Positions 15,057 through 22,915 of a stretch of 39,806 nucleotides of DNA are shown here, in pieces. Location of the stretch: assembly GCA_947631005.1 (NCBI GenBank), contig CANRJR010000018.1, positions 1 to 39,806 on the forward strand, read 5' to 3'. Every line of letters begins with the position of its first letter. Position 1 is the stretch's first letter. Source of the DNA: an uncultured Clostridia bacterium. GTDB lineage: Bacteria > Bacillota > Clostridia > Christensenellales > Borkfalkiaceae. The translations under genes and the position numbers were made by a program. The notes beneath the pieces are model-generated. The model saw only the letters and a program-made list of their open reading frames with translations. It did no database searches and was not told the DNA's origin.

Positions 15057-16010
15057 ATGAAAAAAGACAGCGAACTTTTCGTCCGAGTTAAAGCGATCGT
15101 ATTCGGGCATGCCGCGGGGGACGCGGTCGGCGGCCCCGTACAATTCCAGGAGCGCGCCGCATTCGATCAATTTCCCGTCACCGATATGACGCCGTTTTAC
15201 AGCGGCGTCTTTCCCAAGGGGGCGTGGTCGGATGACACGAGCATGTCACTCTGTGCGATGGACGCCCTCGCAAAGTACGGGCTCGACTTCGAAAAAGTGA
15301 TGGAAAATTTCCGCAAATGGCTCGATGAAAACGAGTTTACGCCTACGGGTATGACGTTCGATGTGGGAAGAGCTTGCGCAACGGCGATCAGGCGTTCGTA
15401 CTTCGGCATCCCGGCGGAGGAATGCGGTTGCCGCAACGAATACGAAAACGGCAACGGATCGCTCATGCGCATCTATCCGTTTTCCCTCTATCTGCGTTAT
15501 TCCGATCTTACGTTGGACGAGAAGATCGATCTCATTCATCGTTCCTCCGCCATCACACACGCACACCCGCGGAGCTGTATCGGCTGCGGTATTTATACGT
15601 TTGTCCTTTGGGAACTCCTCGAAAATCCCACCAAACAAGGCATAAAAGACGGCTTAAAGAAAGCCGAGGCGTATTATCAAATCCACCCCGAAATTCAACA
15701 CTATCGCCGTTTGTTCGAGAAAGGCTTCGCGTCGCTTCCGCGGGATGAGATCAAAAGCAGCGGGTATGTGGTCGACACGCTCGAAGCGGCGGTCTGGTGC
15801 GCGCTCACGACGGACAATTTCCGCGATTGTATTCTGAAAACGGTGAATGTGGGGCTCGATACCGATACGGTCGGCGCGGTCGTGGGAAGTTTTGCGGGAC
15901 TTCTCTACGGTTATGACGGCATTCCCGAAGATTGGCGCAATTCCCTTTGCCGAAAAGAATACCTCGAAGAGCTCGGAAAGGCGTTCTGCGAGCGTCTTCT
16001 ATCCCGATAA
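15057..16010 (+). CDS. ADP-ribosylglycohydrolase family protein (DraG/ARH-like)
   Basis: 317 residues, a typical length. The dinuclear-metal site motifs are present: GHAAGDAVGG near residue 17, WSDDTSM at 57-63, a central NGNGSLMR, SAITHAHP, and D268-T-D270-T271 in GLDTDTVGAVVGSFAG. The family removes ADP-ribose from proteins or small molecules; the substrate here is unknown. GGGGGATC upstream supports the ATG at 15057. It has its own terminator at 16048-16090 and lies next to an abiH gene, so a part in phage defence or ADP-ribose signalling is possible but not shown. Confidence 0.88.
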   Translation: MKKDSELFVRVKAIVFGHAAGDAVGGPVQFQERAAFDQFPVTDMTPFYSGVFPKGAWSDDTSMSLCAMDALAKYGLDFEKVMENFRKWLDENEFTPTGMTFDVGRACATAIRRSYFGIPAEECGCRNEYENGNGSLMRIYPFSLYLRYSDLTLDEKIDLIHRSSAITHAHPRSCIGCGIYTFVLWELLENPTKQGIKDGLKKAEAYYQIHPEIQHYRRLFEKGFASLPRDEIKSSGYVVDTLEAAVWCALTTDNFRDCILKTVNVGLDTDTVGAVVGSFAGLLYGYDGIPEDWRNSLCRKEYLEELGKAFCERLLSR

Positions 16011-16047
16011 ACGAGCTCCGTTTGCGTTTTGTTTCGCCTTTTGCGTT

Positions 16048-16090
16048 GGTCTTGTCCGAATCTGCGCGTTCGGACGAGACCGATTTTTTT
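16048..16090 (+). terminator. Intrinsic terminator after the ADP-ribosylglycohydrolase gene
   Basis: GGTCTTGTCCGAA (16048-16060) pairs with TTCGGACGAGACC (16069-16081) with one T-G wobble, then GATTTTTTT. Confidence 0.9.
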
Positions 16091-16154
16091 ACGCTTGAAC
16101 CCAATAATACGCGCTTGGATATGTCCGTGACGCGGGCGAAAACGGGCGCGGGAG

Positions 16155-16184
16155 TTGATTTTTGCGACGAAAGTATGCTATAAT
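16155..16184 (+). promoter_or_regulatory. Promoter of abiH (leaderless layout)
   Basis: -35 TTGATT (16155-16160), 18-nt spacer ending TGC, consensus -10 TATAAT (16179-16184) with the TGn extension. The abiH ATG at 16191 lies 7 nt after the last base of the -10, at the expected transcription start. Confidence 0.8.
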
Positions 16185-16190
16185 GCAGTC

Positions 16191-17423
16191 ATGGAACGCA
16201 AGATAGACACGCTCGTCATCATCGGAAACGGCTTCGACCTTTGGCAGGGAATGCGGTCGGGGTTGGCGGACTTTGCCGCTTACTATCGCGAAAACCGTGA
16301 TAAAATCATGAAAAAACTGCATATCAAACCCTATCGTTACAGCAAAGACGGCGAAGAGAAAACGGTCGGGGCGGCAGAGATCGTGTACGGCGACCCCCTC
16401 GATCCCGATGAGTTGAACGACGGTTTTTGGAGCACCTTTGAAAATTCTCTCGATCAGGTGGATACCTATGCGCTGAATTTGCTCTTCGGCAAAAAAAATA
16501 GGCAGTTGAAGCAGCTGGGAAAATGCGTACGCAATGCCAACAGGATCTTGCGCGAAGCGTTTTGCGGGTGGGTATGTTCCCTGAAAACGCCCGACGGCCA
16601 AGTCCCCTATTCCTTTGGCGAAAACTGTTTCTTTATCAACTTCAACTATACGGACACGCTCGCGCGGTTCGGCGTTCCGCAGGAGAAGATTTTTCATATC
16701 CACGGCGAAGCGCGCGACAAGAGATCCGTCGTCTTTGGCCACGCAAGCCATCCCTACGAGCCCGAGTGGGAACTGTACCGCTTCGGAGGACGGTTTCGCG
16801 GGCTCTTCCTCGCAGAATATCTCCTCTATATGACCGATAAGCGGGTGGACGCACATATCATGGATCTCGTTTTCCGCCTCGCGACAGAGGGCGTCGTGGC
16901 GGAGGACATCAAACACGTGTATGTTTTGGGGCATTCGATGTCGCCGCCCGACGTGGGATATTTCGATTTTTTACTTGACGCGACGCGCGTACCCTCCGCG
17001 CAGAATGAGGACGCTCCCCCGCCCGCACCGACGGCATCCGACGGCTTGGAACAACTTCATTTGCGCATTCAGTACGCCATTCAGCGCACGGGTTACGGTT
17101 TGAGCCCCGAAGAGATCCCCGAGGAACAGGCGGCGGCCGTGGCGGAAAAGGCGGAAGCAGAGCGGTTGGCTCTCCTCTCCGAATACGATCGAGCGTTCAA
17201 AAAAATGCTCGGGCGCGGAAAAAAGCATTCAACCGTCCCCCCTCCGCCTGCGCCGCAGCGGGAGACGGACGCAAAATGGCATGTTTCCTGCCACGCCGAG
17301 CGGGACAAAACACAGGCGCGGGAACTCTTCTCCCGCCTCGGCTTCGGGAACTATCAACTATACAACGGCATCGACGATTGTTTGGCCGCGTTTTTGACGG
17401 ACGGCCGAACGCGCAAATCTTGA
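16191..17423 (+). CDS. AbiH-family abortive infection protein
   Basis: 410 residues from the ATG at 16191. The N-terminus has the AbiH hallmark LVIIGNGFDLWQGM, with a long insert-bearing alpha/beta domain. It is followed by FFINFNYTDTLARFG, the segment FHIHGEARDKRSVVFGHAS, and HVYVLGHSMSPPDVGYF. AbiH proteins are phage-defence factors of lactococcal origin whose chemistry is not settled; the GNGFDL loop suggests nucleotide binding. After about residue 260 a low-complexity stretch (PPPAPTAS; EEQAAAVAEKAEAER; PPPPAPQ) interrupts the terminal domain. The upstream in-frame ATG at 16155 is inside the promoter, so it is not used. Confidence 0.85.
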   Translation: MERKIDTLVIIGNGFDLWQGMRSGLADFAAYYRENRDKIMKKLHIKPYRYSKDGEEKTVGAAEIVYGDPLDPDELNDGFWSTFENSLDQVDTYALNLLFGKKNRQLKQLGKCVRNANRILREAFCGWVCSLKTPDGQVPYSFGENCFFINFNYTDTLARFGVPQEKIFHIHGEARDKRSVVFGHASHPYEPEWELYRFGGRFRGLFLAEYLLYMTDKRVDAHIMDLVFRLATEGVVAEDIKHVYVLGHSMSPPDVGYFDFLLDATRVPSAQNEDAPPPAPTASDGLEQLHLRIQYAIQRTGYGLSPEEIPEEQAAAVAEKAEAERLALLSEYDRAFKKMLGRGKKHSTVPPPPAPQRETDAKWHVSCHAERDKTQARELFSRLGFGNYQLYNGIDDCLAAFLTDGRTRKS

Positions 17424-17487
17424 AATCCCCTTCCCCCGTCGCCGCCGTTCAAAGCGCGCCTCGGGCGAAGGATAAAAAAGGAAACCG

Positions 17488-17527
17488 AAAAAGCGAGCCG
17501 AGCCCGTTACATAACGGGCTCGGCTCG
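17488..17527 (-). terminator. Terminator of the dut-trmB-adh operon
   Basis: A perfect 16-bp inverted repeat (17494-17509 with 17512-17527, core GAGCCGAGCCCGTTA) is followed on the minus strand by CTTTTTC. It lies 17 nt after the alcohol dehydrogenase stop and also separates it from convergent abiH. Confidence 0.8.
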
Positions 17528-17543
17528 ATGAATTTACGGCGTT

Positions 17544-18632
17544 TTAAGCGGGGAACGAGCGCAGGAAGATGCGTAAGACGTCGGCTTTAGACGGGTCGAA
17601 CTTGCACTTGCGGATATTCTTGTGGCTCATCGTGCGGGCGGCGTATTCTTCGAGGCGGGCGCGCGGGATTGCTTCGCGCGCGCCGAGAAGGCGGGAAACC
17701 GTTTCGCAGATCTCCTCCGTGTCCGCGCCGCACGCGGCGCAGATCGCACGCATGGCGGGCACGCCCTTTTCTTCGCAGAGACGGAAGGTCTCCCCGAGGA
17801 GAAGTCCGTTCGCCCGTCCGTGGTCGATCCCAAAGTCGTACGTCAAAAAATACCCCATGCCGTGGACGATCGTCGTGCCCGTCTGGGCGATCGCCATGCC
17901 CGCGAGACAGGCGGCATAGAGCAGACGGTCGCGCTCCTCGCAGGTAGGCGCGGAAAGCGACCCGAAAAGCGGGTACAGAATGCGCAGGCTCTCCCGCGCG
18001 AGCATTTCCGACATGGGCGACGAGGAAGTTTTGAGCATGCTTTCGGCGGCGTGCGAAAAGGCGTCGAGCGCGGTATGCACCGTCGTGCGGAGGGGAAGCG
18101 TATCGGTGTAACTTCCGTCGAGAAATGCGACTTTGGGAAAGAGCGCGGGCGAGGAAATGCTCGTTTTGGTGCGCATGCGTTCGTCGGTGAGAATGGCGTA
18201 TTGGGTGACTTCGCTCCCCGTTCCCGCCGTCGTGGGGACGTGCGCCATGGGAAGCGCGTCCAATGCATACCCGCCCGAAAAGACGTCCCCGTCCGCGCGG
18301 GGCTGAACGGCGAGTAAGGCGATCGCCTTGGCGGCGTCCATCGGCGAACCCCCGCCCACGCCGATCACGAAATCCGCGCCCGATTCGCGCAAAACTCCGA
18401 GCCCCTCGCGGACGCACCCGAGCGTGGGATTGGGCGTAACGCCCTCGAACACGGTATAGCGTTGTCCGTTGCTTTGAAGCGCGGCGATCACGTCGCGCCG
18501 CGCGCCGTTCTGCGCTGAAGAGCGGCCCGTTACGATGAGGGCATGTCCGCCGAGGCGTAGCATGTCTGCGTTCGCGCGCACGCACCCCCTGCCGACCACG
18601 ACATGCGTGGGCATGGTATAGCCGAAATTCAT
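17544..18632 (-). CDS. Iron-containing alcohol dehydrogenase
   Basis: 362 residues from the ATG at 18632, behind GGAGGGG and overlapping the trmB stop (ATGA). Family III dehydrogenase motifs are present: nucleotide-binding GVGGGSPMDAAKAIA near residue 95, PTTAGTGSEVTQYA, and the metal-ligand histidines in HTALDAFSHAAES and HGMGYFLTYDFGIDHGRANG. The enzyme reduces an aldehyde or oxidises an alcohol with NAD(P)H; the substrate cannot be told from the sequence. Sharing an operon with dut and trmB is not functionally obvious and probably reflects convenience of transcription. Confidence 0.9.
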   Translation of the reverse strand: MNFGYTMPTHVVVGRGCVRANADMLRLGGHALIVTGRSSAQNGARRDVIAALQSNGQRYTVFEGVTPNPTLGCVREGLGVLRESGADFVIGVGGGSPMDAAKAIALLAVQPRADGDVFSGGYALDALPMAHVPTTAGTGSEVTQYAILTDERMRTKTSISSPALFPKVAFLDGSYTDTLPLRTTVHTALDAFSHAAESMLKTSSSPMSEMLARESLRILYPLFGSLSAPTCEERDRLLYAACLAGMAIAQTGTTIVHGMGYFLTYDFGIDHGRANGLLLGETFRLCEEKGVPAMRAICAACGADTEEICETVSRLLGAREAIPRARLEEYAARTMSHKNIRKCKFDPSKADVLRIFLRSFPA

Positions 18633-19300
18633 ACGCCCCTCCGTTTTGCGACGGCGCGGAAGATGGGTTTGCCCTGCGCGCGGAACGCCGCTTCGTATTC
18701 GGTGACGATGTTGTCCCCTCCCGCGGGAAGATCGCGGTCGACGGAAACGACGTCGAATCCCGCCGCCTCGAAATTGCGGAGGGAATCCTCGAAAAATTCT
18801 TCGCTGTCCGTCTTTTGTACGATCTCGCCGCCCGCCTGCAAAAGGTCGGAATAGATGGCGAGAAAGCGCGGCGAGGTGAGCCGCTGGCGTGCGCGGCTCG
18901 GTTCGGGAAGCGGGGTGGAGAAGTTGAGATAGATGCGGGAAATGCTTGCGCGCGGGATATAGCAGGGCAGGATCTCGGCGGGGATATTGAGGAAGCGCAC
19001 GTTGTCGATCCCCTCCCGCGCGACGCGCTCCATGGCGGTGACGATGACGTTGGTGACGACCTCCACCGCGAGGAAATTCTTCTCTTCCCGCCGGGAAAGT
19101 TCCGCGATGAACGCGCCGTTGCCGCACCCGATCTCGAGCTCCACCTGCCGCGCGTTTCCGAAGATCTCCGCATAGTTGAGCGGGGCGCGGTAATTCTCCG
19201 CCGCCTCTTTGAGGTTGAGGCAGGGGCGTCCGCGCGCCAACAGCAATCCCAAGAGTGCCTCCATGCGCGGTTCGAGCCGCCGCTTTTTCCGCATGCGCAT
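18629..19300 (-). CDS. trmB: tRNA (guanine-N7-)-methyltransferase, divergent
   Basis: 223 residues. The AdoMet motif is VELEIGCGNGAFIAEL, with FLAVEVVTNVIVTAMERV and NIPAEILPCYI following in the TrmB order. The region that is normally NFSDPWPKxRH reads LNFSTPLPEPSRARQRLTS, so the Asp, Trp and Lys of the substrate-site motif are replaced while the flanks (NFS, RLTSPRFL) remain. Known TrmB enzymes form m7G46 in tRNA. The altered motif makes activity or specificity uncertain. The start ATG shares one base with the dut stop (TGATG). Confidence 0.8.
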   Translation of the reverse strand: MRMRKKRRLEPRMEALLGLLLARGRPCLNLKEAAENYRAPLNYAEIFGNARQVELEIGCGNGAFIAELSRREEKNFLAVEVVTNVIVTAMERVAREGIDNVRFLNIPAEILPCYIPRASISRIYLNFSTPLPEPSRARQRLTSPRFLAIYSDLLQAGGEIVQKTDSEEFFEDSLRNFEAAGFDVVSVDRDLPAGGDNIVTEYEAAFRAQGKPIFRAVAKRRGV

Positions 19301-19731
19301 CAGCGATCCCCCGTCGAACCGAACCCGCCCGCGCCGCGCGCCGTGTCCGAAAGCTCGTCCGCGGCGCAGAACTCCGCGGTGTAGTAGGGCGCGATCACGA
19401 GTTGAGCGATGCGGTCGCCCGCCTGCACGCGGCGTTCGCTCTTGCCGTGGTTGTGCAGGGCGATGACGATCTCGCCGCGGTAGTCGCAGTCGATGACGCC
19501 GACCTTGTTGGCAGGGGCGAGGTCTTGCTTGCACGCAAGCCCGCTGCGGGCGTAGACGAGCCCGACCGTGCCCGCGGGCAATTCCAACGCGACGCCCGTA
19601 TGGACGAAGCGGGTCTCCCCCGCGGGAATGGTTTCTGCGGCGGCGGCGTACAGATCCGCGCCCGCCGCGTCCGCCGAGCCGTACGTCGGCAATTTCGCGT
19701 TTTCGTCGAGTTTTTTCACGTTGACTTTCAT
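19300..19731 (-). CDS. dut: dUTP diphosphatase (dUTPase)
   Basis: 143 residues. The trimeric dUTPase motifs occur in order: DAAGADLYAA, RSGLACKQD, GVIDCDYRGEIVIALHN, GDRIAQLVI, and the C-terminal glycine-rich RGAGGFGSTG. It hydrolyses dUTP to dUMP and pyrophosphate, keeping uracil out of DNA and feeding dTMP synthesis. ATG at 19731 is chosen because GAGGTG is directly upstream; a GTG two codons earlier is possible. It is first in the dut-trmB-adh operon. A uracil-DNA glycosylase occurs elsewhere in the window. Confidence 0.95.
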   Translation of the reverse strand: MKVNVKKLDENAKLPTYGSADAAGADLYAAAAETIPAGETRFVHTGVALELPAGTVGLVYARSGLACKQDLAPANKVGVIDCDYRGEIVIALHNHGKSERRVQAGDRIAQLVIAPYYTAEFCAADELSDTARGAGGFGSTGDR

Positions 19732-19748
19732 AAGCACCTCATACTTTC

Positions 19749-19777
19749 AGCATACACGCCGCGGCGGTTTTTGTCAA
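19749..19777 (-). promoter_or_regulatory. Promoter of the dut operon
   Basis: On the minus strand -35 TTGACA (19777-19772), 17-nt spacer, -10 TATGCT (19754-19749). Transcription would start about 11 nt before the dut ATG. Confidence 0.75.
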
Positions 19778-19784
19778 GCGAAAC

Positions 19785-19807
19785 GCCCCCGCTCGGAGGG
19801 CGGGGGC
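19785..19807 (-). terminator. Hairpin after glnN
   Basis: GCCCCCGC (19785-19792) pairs with GCGGGGGC (19800-19807), 22 nt after the glnN stop. On the minus strand it is followed only by GTTTCGCTT, so termination may be imperfect and some transcripts may have a long 3' end. Confidence 0.6.
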
Positions 19808-19828
19808 GGCGTTTTCGCGTTTCTTCGC

Positions 19829-21907
19829 TCATTTGACGCTGTACAGAAGATCGGTATAGGTCGGATAGGGCCAATCGTACGCCGCGGTGAGCGTTTCGAG
19901 CTCATCGGCGATCGACCGCAGTTTCGCCATGGCGGGCACGACAACGTGCGCCATCGCCTGCGAGGCGGGAACTTCGCCTGCGGGGACTTCGGCAAGCTTT
20001 TTTTCGAGCTCGTCGGCGGCGTCCATGAGCGCGTCGTCGAGGGCGGAAAGCCGTTTCGCGAGTGCGCCGTCCGACTTGCTCGGAATGTCGTCCGAGACCG
20101 CGCGCTTTGCCGCGATGCCCGAGCACAGTTCGCACACATAGCCGTTGACGGCGGGCCAGATGTCCCGTTTCGCCATTTCGATCATCGTGCGCGCCTCGAT
20201 GCGGATGGTCTTGGTATAGTTTTCGAGCGCGATGTTGGCGCGGGCGATGACCTCTTTTTCGGTATAAACGCCCTGCCGCACGAACATGTCGATGTTCTCC
20301 CGCTTGAAAAATTCGGGAACGGCGTCGGCGGTCGTCTTGTTGTTGAGCAGTCCTCTGCGCTCGGCTTCGGGTTCCCAATCCGGACCGTAGCCGTTGTAGT
20401 TGAAGATGATGCGGTAATGCTCTTTGAGCAGACGGTCGGTGTACTCCTTGCACGCCTTTTCAAAGTCTTTCGCGCCCTGCAAGGCTTCGACCGCCTCCGA
20501 GAACGCCTCCGCCGCGATGGTGTTGAGCACGATGTTGGGATCGGCGACGGACGCCTGCGAACCGAGCATGCGGAACTCGAACTTGTTGCCCGTGAACGCG
20601 AACGGCGAGGTGCGGTTGCGGTCGGTCGTGTCGATGGGGAAGATGGGCGATTCGGGCACGCCGATCGACCCCGGGACTGCCTTTTTGGGGACGTACTGTC
20701 TGCCGAGCACGATGCTGTCGACGATCGCGCCGAGCTGATCGCCGAGGTAAACGGAGATGATGGCGGGCGGGGCTTCGTCCGCGCCGAGACGGTGATCGTT
20801 GCCCGCGGAGGCGATGCAGGCGCGCAGTACGCCCTGATATTTATCCACCGCCGCGACGACGCAGGCGAGAATGAGCATGAAGCGGGCGTTCTTTTCGGGC
20901 GTTTCGCCGGGGTCGAGCAGGTTGAGCCCCGCGTCCGTCGAGAGCGACCAATTGTTGTGCTTGCCCGAGCCGTTGATCCCCTCAAAGGGCTTTTCGTGCA
21001 GAAGGCAGACGAGCCCGTGCTTTTTGGCGACCTTTTTCATGAGCTCCATGGTGAGCTGGTTGGCGTCGACGGCGACGTTGGTCGTCGTGAACACGGGGGC
21101 GAGCTCGTGCTGGGCGGGCGCGACCTCGTTGTGCTTGCTCTTTGCAAAGATGCCGTACGACCAGAGCGTTTCGTCTAAATCGCGCATGAAGTCGGAAATG
21201 CGGGTTTTGAGCGTGCCAAAGTAGTGATCTTCGAGCTCCTGTCCGCGCGGGGCGGGCGTCCCGAAGAGTGTTCTGCCCGTGAGAATGAGGTCTTTGCGTT
21301 CGAGGTAGACCTTTTCGTCGATGAGAAAGTATTCCTGCTCGGGTCCGACCGTCGTGGAGACCTTTCTGCATTCGATGCCGAACAGCTTCAAGAGCCGCTT
21401 CGCCTGCGTGTCGAGGGCGGTCATGGATTTGAGGAGGGGGGCTTTTTTGTCGAGCGTCTCGCCCGTATAAGAGACGAACACCGTGGGAATGTAGAGCGTG
21501 CCCTCCTTGACGAAGGCGGGCGAGGTGGGATCCCACGCCGTATAGCCGCGCGCCGCGCTCGTCGCCCGCGACCCGCCCGAGGGGAAGGAAGAGGCGTCGG
21601 GTTCGCCTACGATGAGGCTCTTCCCCGTGAGCTGCATGATCACCCTGTCGCCCGAGGGCTCGATAAAGCTGTCGTGCTTTTCCGCCGTCAGGTTGGTGAG
21701 GGGCTGAAACCAATGGGTGTAGTGCGTTGCGCCCTTGGAGACCGCCCAATCTTTCATCGCGTTGGCGACCGCGCTCGCGATCGAGCCGTCGAGGGGTTCG
21801 CCCTCCTCGACGGTCTTTTTGAGGGAACGGTAAACTTCCTTGGGCAGAGAGTTCTTCATAACTTCGTCGTTAAAGACGTTTGTGCCGAACAGTTCCGTGA
21901 CGTTCAT
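19829..21907 (-). CDS. glnN: Glutamine synthetase type III
   Basis: 692 residues, the length of GSIII, much longer than type I. Diagnostic stretches include FQPLTNLTAEKHDSF, SSFPSGGSRATSAARGYTAW, GPEQEYFLID, HEVAPAQHELAP, INGSGKHNNWSLST, and the C-terminal GSIII-specific helical region. It condenses glutamate and ammonia using ATP. AAGGAGTTGAT precedes the ATG at 21907. No nitrogen-regulatory leader or GlnR box was recognised upstream, and no partner gene is adjacent. Confidence 0.95.
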   Translation of the reverse strand: MNVTELFGTNVFNDEVMKNSLPKEVYRSLKKTVEEGEPLDGSIASAVANAMKDWAVSKGATHYTHWFQPLTNLTAEKHDSFIEPSGDRVIMQLTGKSLIVGEPDASSFPSGGSRATSAARGYTAWDPTSPAFVKEGTLYIPTVFVSYTGETLDKKAPLLKSMTALDTQAKRLLKLFGIECRKVSTTVGPEQEYFLIDEKVYLERKDLILTGRTLFGTPAPRGQELEDHYFGTLKTRISDFMRDLDETLWSYGIFAKSKHNEVAPAQHELAPVFTTTNVAVDANQLTMELMKKVAKKHGLVCLLHEKPFEGINGSGKHNNWSLSTDAGLNLLDPGETPEKNARFMLILACVVAAVDKYQGVLRACIASAGNDHRLGADEAPPAIISVYLGDQLGAIVDSIVLGRQYVPKKAVPGSIGVPESPIFPIDTTDRNRTSPFAFTGNKFEFRMLGSQASVADPNIVLNTIAAEAFSEAVEALQGAKDFEKACKEYTDRLLKEHYRIIFNYNGYGPDWEPEAERRGLLNNKTTADAVPEFFKRENIDMFVRQGVYTEKEVIARANIALENYTKTIRIEARTMIEMAKRDIWPAVNGYVCELCSGIAAKRAVSDDIPSKSDGALAKRLSALDDALMDAADELEKKLAEVPAGEVPASQAMAHVVVPAMAKLRSIADELETLTAAYDWPYPTYTDLLYSVK

Positions 21908-22056
21908 ATCAACTCCTTATGGATGGCGCGGCGTTTTGCCACAGGGTTTATTATACCCTTTCCCGTCCGCGAAGTCAAACGTTTCGTCGACCTTTTTCCC
22001 CATACGCCGTTTTCCGCTTCGAATGCGAAGTATAACCTGCGCTTATGGACAGATGT

Positions 22057-22755
22057 TCATTCGAAGAAATCTTCCCGTTTGAGCCCCGCGCGCAGTTTTT
22101 CGAGGGCGCGCTTTTCGATGCGGGAGACGTAGGAGCGGGAGATCTTCATGCGGCGGGCGACCTCCCGTTGCGCCAGCGGCGCGCCGCCCGTGAGGGCGTA
22201 GCGGAGCGAGATGATCTCCGTCTCCCGCGGAGTGAGAAGCGCGGCGATGGCTTTGAGAAATTTTTCCTGCGTGAGACTGCGCTCCACGCTGCCGAATACT
22301 TTGTCCTCTTTTTCGAAGAGGAGATCCATGAGGGTGAGTTCGTTGCCGTCTTTGTCCTGTCCCACGGGCTCGGATAAAGACACGTTCCCCTTGTGCTTTT
22401 TGCCCGCGCGGATGAGCATGAGGATCTCGTTCTCGATACAGCGGGCGGTGTACGTCGCGAGTCGCGTCCCGTGCCCCGTCTCATAGGTGTTGATCGCCTT
22501 GATGAGCCCGATCGAGCCGACCGAGATCATGTCGTCCGTCTCCGCCGCCCCGTTGTACTTTTTTACGATGTGCGCGACGAGGCGCATGTTGTGGCGGACG
22601 AGCACGTCGCGGGCGTGCAGGTCGCCCGCTTTGAAGAGCCGAAGATACTTTTCCTCCTCTTCCTTGGTGAGCGGGCGCGGAAAGGAACTCCCGTCCGAGA
22701 GAGCCCCCGTAAAGAAAAACAGCCGCGCCAAAAGACAATACAGCATCGCAAACAT
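22057..22755 (-). CDS. sigK: Sporulation sigma factor SigK (pro-sigma-K)
   Basis: 232 residues in one uninterrupted frame, so no skin-type element splits it here. The hydrophobic pro-sequence MFAMLYCLLARLFFFTGALS precedes the sigma-70 core, as in pro-sigma-K, which is membrane-held until cleaved. Region 2 has VRHNMRLVAHIVKKYN and GLIKAINTYE, then RLATYTARCIENEILM; region 4 has ISRSYVSRIEKRALEKL. It drives late mother-cell genes during spore formation. GGGGAGGGG supports the start. The upstream region carries a sigma-E-like promoter. Confidence 0.93.
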   Translation of the reverse strand: MFAMLYCLLARLFFFTGALSDGSSFPRPLTKEEEEKYLRLFKAGDLHARDVLVRHNMRLVAHIVKKYNGAAETDDMISVGSIGLIKAINTYETGHGTRLATYTARCIENEILMLIRAGKKHKGNVSLSEPVGQDKDGNELTLMDLLFEKEDKVFGSVERSLTQEKFLKAIAALLTPRETEIISLRYALTGGAPLAQREVARRMKISRSYVSRIEKRALEKLRAGLKREDFFE

Positions 22756-22776
22756 CCTATCCCCTCCCCTTTCTTC

Positions 22777-22806
22777 ATTGTATGAAAAGAGGGTTCTGTC
22801 CTATGA
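22777..22806 (-). promoter_or_regulatory. Sigma-E-type promoter of sigK
   Basis: On the minus strand the -10 is CATACAAT (22784-22777) and the -35 is TCATAGG (22806-22800), 15 nt apart. This matches the sigma-E consensus as I know it (TCATATT ... CATACAAT). Bacillus sigK is itself transcribed by sigma-E, so the regulatory order of the mother-cell cascade appears conserved. Confidence 0.65.
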
Positions 22807-22867
22807 CGCGGACGCGTGCCGAAACCGCCTGCGGACCGCCGCGGGGCGGCTTCTTTCGATGCGGAAA

Positions 22868-22906
22868 CGCCGCGCGCCCGTTCCTTTCGGGAACGGGCGC
22901 GCGGCG
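22868..22906 (-). terminator. Strong hairpin after aspS
   Basis: A 16-bp perfect stem (22868-22883 with 22891-22906; core GCCGCGCGCCCGTTC) with a 7-nt loop lies 10 nt past the aspS stop. The flanking T content on the minus strand is low (GTTTCC). Confidence 0.7.
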
Positions 22907-22915
22907 TAAGAAATT

